A DNA stretch of 18,831 nucleotides from Psilocybe azurescens (Eukaryota; Basidiomycota; Agaricomycetes; Agaricales; Agrocybaceae): contig JAJIRX010000114.1 of the NCBI GenBank assembly GCA_023853785.1, positions 1-18,831 on the forward strand. The letters run 5' to 3'. The translations under genes were made by a program, and so were the position numbers. A model generated the notes under the pieces. The model saw only the letters and a list, made by a program, of their open reading frames with translations. It was not told where the DNA came from and did no database searches. Positions 8,861-16,918 of this stretch are shown piece after piece; positions within the stretch are counted from its first letter, which is position 1, and each line of letters opens with the position of its first letter.

Positions 8861-10570
8861 TTCAGAACTTATAACCCAGTCATATGCTGTTCAAGCATCG
8901 GATTGCAGAGGCCACGCAAGCCCAGGAGGTTCATCGCCTCGATCCAAAATAATGCACGAAGTTGCAGGAAATCTGATATGCTGTCATGCAGACCATCTGG
9001 AATCGTCGATGCGGCTGCGGAGAGATGGTAACTCCAGTTCCGGCAAGAATAGCTCAAGACAAGAGGGATGTTTTCTTTGACCGCGTCCGCAAGCCTGGGA
9101 TTGTCTACATCAAGCATAAATGATGAAGAGATATCTGCTATGTTGAAGCGCAATCCGTCCTTCATTGACCGAAAGCAGGACTCGGCGAGAAGTCGATGGT
9201 GCTTCGCTTGATCACACCAAAAGTTGCCTGAACGTAGTCTCATCAAATATGAAGTCAGAAAAAGATTTGTGGTAAGCCAGGACTCGGCCATCTTCAGCGG
9301 TACAGCACGGCATGCAGGTCTGAGAGGAGTTTTTCCGCTGACGTCGGTGTAGTCCGAAGTGAAGAGAAGGTCGGCAACAACAGAGGTTGACGTCCGCTCA
9401 GCGGTACAGAGGAATGTGTGTAGGATGCTGCACCGGTTCTTCCATTCTTTCTCTTCGGGGATGAAATCACGAAAAGCTTCGTTGAGGATTTGAGAATATA
9501 GCGTATCGAGCAATGTGAAAGGCATCCTATTTGACAACGGTTGCAGGTCAAACGAGTTGGAGGAAGCTAGAAGCGTCGTCAAGAAAGTCTGCTGCTCCGA
9601 CCGTCCACGTGTTACTAAGTACTTCACAACAGTGGCGGCATAGATGAATAATCCGGCCGTCAGCTCTACAAGACCTTCGATCTCTTCACCCCCCACAAAA
9701 TGCGGGAGTTCAGCCGTCAGGTATGTTCTGATGTCGTCCTGCGCTTCGTCCGGGGGTACCTCCTCAAGACGGTAAAGTTGCTTTGACTTGAGAGAATCCA
9801 CATGTTTGACAAGGTTGGGATCTGGCCGGCTCGTGACGAAGAACTTGAGCCCTTGTAGGCGGTTTTCGTTTTTGTCGATAACATCCAAGAGCTCTCGTAA
9901 AAACTCGGAACCACCTGTCCCGTCAATCTCGTCCAGGGCGCCGATGATAATAAGGTAATGTGGGGTGGTTTCGATGGATCGTGGCACCTAGCAGGTTTGG
10001 ACGCCTGCCAGGGTGCAATGAGCAGATCCTCAAGCTGAGCATGGACGTTCTGATTGACAGTGTTGAAGTCACAGAGCTGGTCAGCGAATGCCCTGCATTT
10101 GTGCGCGAGGTGATGCACGACCGTACGAATGATACATTTAGACAGTCGACTCTCCTCGAACTGTCGCGAGCAGAAGAAATTTCCTCCCAAGATAACGGTG
10201 TCGTTGGGATCGCCAGCGAACTCAAGCGACGAGCAACACTATAGGAAATTGTAGTCTTTCCTGACCCAGCTTGACCAAACAGCCAGTAGACATTTGGGCT
10301 GCCTGGTGAGGTATTCTTAGCCCAAGTAACGATATCGCCCAGTATACGGATACGGGTTCCTGGCGTGCATACCTCGCTGCCGTACGCGCCGCTCTTCTTG
10401 GCCCTCTAAGTGGTATTTGTGGTCGGCAATCTTCGAGGGTGTGAGACCATTGAACAAGAGTTTCTGTTGGAACCGTGAGCGATGAGATGCACGAAACAAG
10501 CGATATATCGAACCCTAAGTGCCCTCTCCATGTCGTACACACTCTTAAAGACTCTAATCCCGATTGCCAG
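8861..10570 (-). pseudogene. NLR NACHT domain and following helical region
   Basis: NACHT domains bind and hydrolyse ATP or GTP to switch the receptor on. A lead-in (CTPGTRIRILGDIVTWAKN) is followed by the P-loop GQAGSGKTT at 10250-10276. A frame change near 10222 leads to GGNFFCSRQFEESRLSKCII and VVHHLAHKCRAFADQL. Another change near 9957 leads to the Walker B region LIIIGALDEIDGTGGSEFL and then FFVTSRPDPNLV (sensor 1). The winged-helix-like remainder runs to 8869 with FIYAATVVKYL and the LFWIEAMNLLG motif common in this family. A 52-base intron (8809-8860, GTGAGT...TTTAG) joins it to the segment that contains YFSGSGASSSTPHLYISALA before the WD40 array. In Walker B the residue before ALDE is Gly rather than the usual Asp. 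Confidence 0.85.
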
Positions 10571-10626
10571 CTAAATAAACGAGAGATATAAAACGGGAGA
10601 TGCGAAAAGGAAGAAGCAGTACACAC

Positions 10627-11715
10627 CTCAAACTGCACTCTAGCCTCTCTGATGCGCTCGAAAATTCCCGTGATACGCGTTTTCTCATCCTCATGGTCCG
10701 CGAACTTTCCTCACGAGCCACTCGTTGCTCAGCTGGATCAATGTGTGCAATTCTTTTTCAAGGGTCCTAAATTATGATATGGTTGTCAATTTACTCTCGC
10801 TGGGAAGACTGTAAACTGTACAATTTGAACTGGTCTATCCATTGGCCGTCTTGGGGAGTCTTCGGTGTCCAATCTCCCAGTGCCTTCTCCACTGTCTCCA
10901 GCTGAGCGCGCGTCAAGTTAGACTTTGTTTGACGGCATCCATATTTTCTGCCACGGCCTGGGGCAATAGTCAGTTAGTGGGCAGCATGAAGAACCACGCC
11001 GCACCTTTTGGATCTCGATGATCAGCTTTACAAGTCCAAGAGCCATCTTGACTGGGTTTCCGTCTCACGATCTCTGGCAGCCTCTTTGCGAGTGTCAAGA
11101 TTGATCTTCCTGTTACCGCTAGGACATCTTTTGTACTTGATGCAGTCTTCGGGCGCTGTCTGACCGTCCTCTGGGGGGTGGCTGACTAGTCCTTGAGGAA
11201 GGTTATGGAATGTTAATACCCGATTGACGTGAATATGTAACTGTCTTCTCACCACGAGATTGATCGAGAGAGATAGTCGTGGTCGTGGCTTGCTGGGCTG
11301 AAGATTTGGGCTCATCTACGGATGACAATCAGTTTGAAGATCGGGATAACTTCAGACGATCAATCACCTTGAACTACTAAAAGACTAGCTGGTGATAGCG
11401 CGTCAGATAACGCCGCTGACGTGGGATGACCTAGGATTGGGGTAAGTACGCCGTTTGCGAGGTGATTATTTGACGCATACGACTTGGAATGGTAGCAATA
11501 GATGACTCTACATTGAGTTTAGATTAGAGTATGAATGGGAAGATGATAGGGAGCTCATCCAAAGCAGTCTCACCACGAGAATCCGCTGTTGAAGAGGCCA
11601 AAGGGGGAGACGATGTTGATTGGGTGGGTGTCGTACTTGGCCTCCGGCTCCGGCTGTTTCTAAGCCAGCTGGAGAACTTGGACTGCTTGGAACTCTGTGG
11701 ATTATCCTTCGCCAT
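10627..11715 (-). pseudogene. NLR N-terminal region, exons 1-6
   Basis: The start is ATG 11713-11715 (MAKDNPQSSKQSKFSSWL, then a Ser/Thr/Pro-rich stretch). Predicted introns are 11508-11573, 11316-11367, 11186-11252, 10958-11004, 10767-10821 and 10571-10626 (47-67 bases), all GT-AG. Exon 2 carries GVLTPILGHPTSAALSDALS, exon 3 a short acidic and Thr-rich segment, and exon 4 a helical segment (DVLAVTGRSILTLAKRLPEI, then ALGLVKLIIEIQ in a shifted frame). Exons 5 and 6 add further helices (AENMDAVKQSL, QLETVEKALGDWTPKTPQDG, ELHTLIQLSNEWL, ITGIFERIREARVQFE). This resembles the helical N-terminus I associate with Agaricomycete NACHT proteins; I cannot assign a Pfam domain. Small frame breaks occur in exons 4 (twice), 5 and 6, and the exon 2 phase fits only if a second AG is used. 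Confidence 0.6.
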
Positions 11716-12680
11716 GTCGATCAAAACAAGAGACAACAAGCGTTGAGCTGTTGTACCCCTCAGCGTACATGCGGCTGTTGTGAGGCTATATCCTAAGATA
11801 ACTTAGCGGCTGTCCGAGACAACAAAATCGGTCAAATCTCACCGACCATCCGACAGAGGTGGGAACATTTAAAACCCTAACCCAACCGAACCTCGTGTTT
11901 GTTATGACCGTCGCCCATGACACATACCCGCACCAGCCAAGATCTGTGCAATGTCGTCGCACTCGCACCCTATCAGTGTTGCGCGGACACTCACCTCCCT
12001 CTTCCTGGTCCCTCAGTCCTCAGCAACTACGCCTGGCCTGCAAAAATCCATGGCAGCGACGATGATATGTTGATCTGCAGAGATCGTATACGCCCCCACC
12101 TCACTAGGCTCTAAGCTCCAAGAGCCGTGTGCAGCTACTTTCCACCAGGTACCCTCCGTTCCTTGTTATCTGTCTGGTCCGTGGTTTGGTGGGTGGCTGA
12201 GCAGGGCAGTCTATGTGTTGGAAGCAAAGTTCATCTTCTACACGTTTTCCTTCGTGTCGCCGATTTTGCTATTTTCCATCCTTTGCGGCCTCCCTTTTGA
12301 TATCTTTACTCTTTTCGTCATTTTCCTTGCATACTAATTACCTGCCTTCTCGCTGTCCGCTCGCCCCAGACCGTTCGAACACCCAACCGATCATACATTT
12401 CCTGGCACTTGTGACTCCATAGTTCCCTCGACCAACTGTTCCAACCAGTGCTGAAGATCTCTGTCGAGTTCATCGCATATCATGTAGGTTTCCTTTCAGT
12501 CTTTTTTTTTTTTTTACCCTTATTTCGTTTCTTTTATCTCATCTTCGCCCAAGATTATCTGCGCCCTGGTGAGCCCAATAACTCATGGTCATCTTCGTCT
12601 TCTATCCTCCATGTAGTTTTCTCATATTTATTTTCTCATCCGCAGCCAGTCGTTACTGAACTACCCTGTCATTCGAAGAT
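11716..12680. other. Divergent intergenic region with CT-rich leader
   Basis: This region lies between the start of the NACHT-WD40 gene (minus) and a possible plus-strand gene. From about 12205 to 12560 the plus strand is rich in C and T, including a run of 14 T at 12502-12515, as is common upstream of fungal transcription starts. Possible leader introns (GTAGGT at 12484 to CCAAG near 12550, and GTGAGC near 12569 to CCGCAG near 12645) suggest a spliced 5' untranslated region. A telo-box-like AAAACCCTAACCC lies at 11871-11883. No coding frame is convincing. Confidence 0.4.
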
Positions 12681-13482
12681 ATGAATTTGTATCCGGAAGA
12701 GGCAATGAAATCGGCATCCAGTCTCGATGCTCTTGTAGAAGAGGTCAAAGCAGGATCTACGGAAACAGCTGAGGTCTGTACGACTTTGGTATGTTATCTA
12801 CGACGTTAATCAACTTAATGTCCCGCAGAAAGCCGCCGCATTATCGGATGCAAGGGAGACGAAAATGGGATCTGATATATCAAACCAGGTATACCATCAC
12901 AACCAACGTCTAGTGTTCTCTCTCTGGTCATCAATGTACCTCTGTCATACTCTTCGCTCATGCACCTCTAATGCTCATCTCGATAGTCGTCTATAATTGG
13001 CAGTATTGAAAGTTTGCTTGAAAATTTGTGATCTCTCGTTCCACTCTCCCGATTTTTACTTCTAACAAGCCTTAATGATAACTAGAGCTCCTTTACCTGG
13101 ACTTTCAAAGCCTCTGTCGACGTGTTCCTTGTTCTATATCATGGGATGTCTTTCGTCGCGTCCTAGCTCAAAGTTTGCATCACAGGTAAGCTTCTCGGTT
13201 GAAGCTTTCGGTTTCTACATGAAATGACATCGCATGCGGTCTATTCTTCCGCCCTCATTCTTTCTTGTAATTCGTTTTTCTATTTCACACTTGGAATTAC
13301 GATTCATCTTACGCTTGTTGATAACACATCCGAACCCAGGCACCTGCTCCAAATTTCAGTTCTCCAGTTTGCTTGCTTTCTTTTCAGTTCCTAATTCTCA
13401 ATGGTTAAAGGATACTCAGAGCCTTTTCGCCCAGATTCTCAGAGCCATCGTCTTTGGCGCCCCTGCACACCAAGTTATATAA
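12681..13482 (+). CDS. Possible five-exon gene, unknown function (about 138 codons)
   Basis: The start is ATG 12681. A consistent frame can be followed through exons 12681-12773, 12829-12888, 12987-13027, 13086-13185 and 13360-13482, ending at TAA. The introns (12774-12828, 12889-12986, 13028-13085, 13186-13359) are GT-AG. The third has a CTAAC branch-like element and the last, at 174 bases, is unusually long. The first 60 residues look like a helical, charged protein (SASSLDALVEEVKAGSTETA, ARETKMGSDISNQ, IIGSIESLLEN). Without the third intron the frame would stop at TGA 13029-13031 after 65 residues. The rest is weaker; it contains MGCLSSRPSS from ATG 13141, which alone could start a lipid-modified protein. 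The helical opening vaguely recalls N-terminal regions of fungal STAND proteins, so this may be a fragment of another such gene. No family is assigned. Confidence 0.3.
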
Positions 13483-14416
13483 TTGATCTGACCATCTGAA
13501 GAAGATCTAGACTGTCCTGGTTGGGACTGAGACCTTTAATTTTTAAAGTGTCAACTACATCCATTGGTCGTAGTACGGCGTTCGCTTGCTGAAAGGTGTC
13601 AAGCAAGACAGAAGGGTCTTGAGAGTGAGTTTGTCCGTAGATAGTCCCGAGAGTGCCAATTACAATGAGAGACGATTCGACTAAACGCGAGCGGGAACGA
13701 TGGAGGATAGCGACAGGTGTCCGACGACGGCGATGTGAGCGATATGGGGATGGTTTGATTTATTTCGATAACGTACGGCGTGGATGCTACGAGGTTTTCC
13801 ATTTTATAAACGAGGAGAAGCAAATTTTATGGACCTGTTCTACACGTCCTTAGGGCCATACGTTTAAAATAGAGGCAAGTCTGTCGATTAGAGTCTTCTG
13901 TTTCTTGTTTGCGTATAGGTCCCCCGTTGTGTGATCGTTCTCCCCCATTTCATAAGCTGGTTTCACGGATTGGTTAGTTCTCGTTTTGATCTCCTATTTT
14001 TGTTGTCCTGAATGCCTTTATAGGTGCCCAGGCAATCTTCGCTGCGCCATCTCAGCTATTTTCACAAGAACCACGTTCCATTTTGCGGAACATATTTTGT
14101 CTTGCGCCTAAGTCATCGCTTGTCTATGTCTTATGGTCATCATCTTACTGTTCTCTATATTTGCTTTCTCTCTACTGGCCGTCGGTTGTAGGCCCTCAAC
14201 TTTTGTTTACGATTCTCGACAGAGGGCGAAGCGAACTTCAAGCAACTTCGAAGACAAACTTCTGACAAATTTCATTTGATCTTCATGGAACATGGATTTT
14301 TTAAAGACGAGGAATTCTAGCAAACTTTTTCAACTGAGGTTCTCGGTCGAATCAATACACTTCTTATACCCTGACAGATGATCGGCTAGTACTCCACGGG
14401 CAACTACTAAAGTCTT
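13483..14416. other. Non-coding stretch, nothing recognised
   Basis: This stretch lies between the possible plus-strand gene and the 3' end of the small secreted gene on the minus strand. Open frames of 60-75 codons occur on both strands without domain signals, consistent codon use or splice support. No RNA gene, repeat or element was seen. Confidence 0.4.
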
Positions 14417-14897
14417 CTACGCTGTGATATGAAATATCGGGCTCGTTTGGAATACCCAGTCCACATTCCTATCATATTAAACAAGAGAATGAGTTCATTC
14501 TCAAGCATAAAAGACACCACTTACTCATTATCCACAGATTTCAAAACATAATCCTTGCTGTATAGCATTCAAGCAGTCAACTTCTTTTTTCTCCGCCACC
14601 AGTCGCGAACGCCGATGAATATCTCACCTAGGATCGAGAGTAGCAGGCAGCGTGGTATTGGCATATCCCAACGAATTATCAATATTCCTCCCCAATATTG
14701 CGTGACAACCCGAAGGCATACGCCAGGTCCATGAGGAAGAGCGTCCACGACGCATGGTCCCCGGGGCTAACGGTCCAGAAGACCTGAGTTTCAGCTCGGG
14801 CGGTGCGATTTACAGGCGGCTGGAGGTTAGCTGCAACGGCAACATGGCTGAACGCAGCGAGCGTAAAAGCGATGCTACATAAAGAGTCGGTGATCAT
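14417..14897 (-). CDS. Small secreted protein, possibly KNH1/Kre9-like, one frame break
   Basis: The start is ATG 14895-14897. Exons 14628-14897, 14525-14557 and 14417-14468 are joined across introns 14558-14627 (GTGAGA...ACAG) and 14469-14524 (GTAAGT...ATAG) and end at TAG 14417-14419, giving about 117 residues. Residues 1-23 are a signal peptide (SIAFTLAAFSHVAVA core, likely cut after AVA). The mature part begins with LQPPVNRT (an N-glycosylation sequon) and contains VFWTVSPGDHASWTLFLMDL, an NTTLPATLDPS stretch, DYVLKSV, and closes with FQTSPIFHITA. This order of strands resembles the beta-sandwich of the Kre9/KNH1 or Ser-Thr-rich GPI-anchored family, but the Ser/Thr tail and GPI signal are missing. 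One extra G in the GGGG run near 14688-14691 shifts the frame; without splicing and that shift only a 72-residue ORF is visible. Extracellular or wall location is inference. Confidence 0.6.
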
Positions 14898-15590
14898 TAA
14901 TTATCTGAGGGCCAACCTTCAAACTCTAGCCATGACTTACACGAAGGAGCCGGAGACGCATAAGTAATTTCGATGTAGACAGTTGCCAAGTTGGCTAGAA
15001 GTATGAAATTGAAAGTTTCAAACGGTCAAAGGTGTCTCGAATGTCAACGTAAAATCCAAAAAAAGTACCTCTTATAACAACCCTACAGATCCACCACAAA
15101 CCCCTCAAACCTGTTGAAATAAAATGATAACAATATTCGGAGAAGCTTGAACATATCATGTTACACATGACAATTGACTTCCTATGACCATATTACTCTC
15201 ACGCTTAACCTGGCAGTTTCTCGGTACTTAACTACCTCGACATTCACGCTTCAATAGGATAAACAATACATTCATAAACTTAATGGGCATGTACATAGTC
15301 AGAAGACTCAGAAGACGTCCGGGACATGTTTGCCCGCCGTATGTATAATTGAGCAACCCCGGGGAAGACAGGTGCTTTCAAAGCTTCACTCGAAACCCTT
15401 ACGAACAGTGGTGAAAATTCAATTGATAAGTTATGGTAGTATGACTAGGTTCAAAGAGAAGAGAATGTACTAAGAATTTGTATGTATCTGTGTATGTATG
15501 TACGCTGTATAGGTAGGGATGGTTGGACGGTAGAAAACAGGCAGAGTAGGTAAATAGATATGTGCGTTTTGAGAAAAAGAAAACGCTTTA
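14898..15590. other. Non-coding stretch upstream of the secreted gene
   Basis: This should contain the promoter of the minus-strand secreted gene. It is AT-rich and has no long frame. I see no TATA box, repeat or RNA gene that can be supported. Confidence 0.4.
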
Positions 15591-16660
15591 GCTATGGCAC
15601 AATTTGAAACTGGAGCTGGAACCGGGCGCAGAAATGGGAACGGGAACGGAGATTGAGTGGATTGGAGTCGGATTGGGTTGAGCCCGACAGGACGGAATGA
15701 ATGGGGTTGAATGTCGTTGCATGGGCGGTGGGGATGAAGGATGAAGGATGAGAGGATGTGATGTAGATTCATGTCCAAAAATCAAGGGGCGAGGGGCGAT
15801 GGAGGGTAGATACGAGAGAGGGAAGGACAGAAGGACAAAACGATATAGAAGAGAGGAAGAGAAGAGAGAACCTATAGAGGGGGAACAAAACTTGATGACA
15901 TACGTACAGAAACTACAAATTCCCCGACCTTGACGCCAACAAACGATGGCGTACAACTGCGTCCGTCCGAGCAGATGGCGACAACGGCGACGAAAATCAG
16001 GTTATTGAGATGAAACGTGAACGAATCGACAAATCGGCAAGTCGACAAAGAGAAAAAAAGGGAAGAAAGAAAGAGAAAAAAGAAAAGTGGGATGGACATA
16101 AAACTAGAACATAAAAGATAAAACACAAGCGACATAGGAAAACAGCCGAAAAAAGAAATGGTTGAAAAAAAACCGAGAGACAGGAAGGAGGAGCATAAAT
16201 CATACATTCCGAGAGAAAAGGGAAAAAGGAGAAACAAAACAAGGCGATAGCAAAAAATATCAAAAAAAAATGAAATGGAGAAAAGAGAGAAGCTGGGCCT
16301 GGGTGCATAAGAGGGAGGGGGATGGAGAAGGCGGGCATAGTGGAGGGATGGTTGGTTGAGGCGGGAGACGGGCTTAATTGTTGCCACCGAGTAAGTTGAA
16401 TACATCTTTTGAGTTTCCAGACCATAGCTTTCGATCCGAACCCCGTAATCCATGGTTGGCAGGCAGGCAGGCTGGTTGGTTGATTGAACGATGTTGTTTG
16501 CACAATACTGGGTTGGGTTGTGGATGGCATTCCAGGTCGCATTGCGTCAAGTTGATGTGCGAAGCGAGAAAGACGAATTGCAGGGCATAATTTGGCAGTG
16601 AGGATAGTAGTGGAGAGAAGGATGATGATGATGTCCTGCAATCCATGGCATAGATTCCTT
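15591..16660. other. Purine-rich (plus strand) low-complexity region
   Basis: Much of this kilobase is heavily A+G on the plus strand, most strongly 16030-16370, with repeated agaaagaaa and gaaaaa patterns and a run of nine A near 16262. On the minus strand the same region reads as long C/T-rich open frames (for example 15872-16453 and 15997-16641) full of Ser, Phe, Leu and Pro. Such frames arise because pyrimidine-rich sequence lacks stop codons, so I do not call them genes. A short GGCA/GGTT microsatellite lies at about 16456-16482. The region may be untranslated or promoter DNA of a minus-strand transcript. Confidence 0.55.
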
Positions 16661-16875
16661 TGTTTTAATGTTTTTTGGGGGCCGACCGGAGAGGATGAGG
16701 CGGAAAGCTAGCAGAGCCAGGAAGGAAGGAAACCAGCTCAAAGCCAGCCTTCTTCATAGCCATGTCTCGTGAAGGGTGGGTGCATGGATGGAGGATGAGT
16801 GAATTTGGAGACCGAAACGTTGCCGCCCGACGTTGCGCACCCTAGACCGACCCGAAAGACAGTTTGACACCGACA

Positions 16876-16906
16876 CCCGACGCCCGACACCCAACACCCG
16901 ATACCC
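16876..16906 (-). repeat. 7-base tandem repeat with five GGG tracts (possible G-quadruplex)
   Basis: On the plus strand CCC triplets occur at 16876, 16883, 16890, 16897 and 16904, exactly seven bases apart (units like CACCCGA and CACCCAA). On the minus strand, which is the sense strand of the Cdh1-like gene, this gives five GGG tracts with four-base loops. The first starts 12 bases after the stop codon, so it would lie in the 3' untranslated RNA. Confidence 0.75.
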
Positions 16907-16918
16907 AACACCACAGCA

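Larger units (their letters stand above)
6275..11715 (-). pseudogene. NACHT-WD40 STAND (NLR-like) gene, apparently disrupted
   Basis: STAND proteins of this build are fungal NLR-like receptors: an N-terminal effector or helical region, a NACHT nucleotide switch, and a WD40 propeller sensor. Reading from 11715 downwards, I infer six short N-terminal exons, a NACHT exon from 10570, an intron 8809-8860, and a WD40 array to about 6482. A conserved-looking tail follows (GWLLSPDSQYRLMFV, then a hydrophobic stretch and LGPQWKECYCL) and ends at TAG 6275-6277. Introns keep GT...AG and usable branch sites. The frame changes at many places by 1-2 bases, and two WD40 blades carry an in-frame TAG (8055-8057 and 8305-8307). 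It is either a pseudogene or a gene damaged by sequence errors plus real nonsense changes. Het-E/Het-D-type allorecognition or immune-like sensing is inference from architecture. Confidence 0.88.

Noticed and set aside
11871..11883. AAAACCCTAACCC, telomere-like or telo-box sequence
   Set aside because: Only about one and a half CCCTAA units are present and the flanks are ordinary; too short for an interstitial telomere and not evidence of a chromosome end.
12107..12126. GGCTCT...AGAGCC inverted repeat with an 8-base loop
   Set aside because: A single 6-base stem is expected by chance in a window of this size and no terminator or RNA context was found.
13477..13765. About 95 open codons on the minus strand without a start Met, partly protein-like
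   Set aside because: It has no start codon, no splice support found and no recognisable motif; the length is not exceptional by chance.
15872..16641. Minus-strand frames of 193 and 214 codons, hydrophobic and apparently membrane-like
   Set aside because: The Phe/Leu/Ser/Pro richness comes from pyrimidine-rich DNA that lacks stop codons; two overlapping frames look equally good, which is typical of low complexity.
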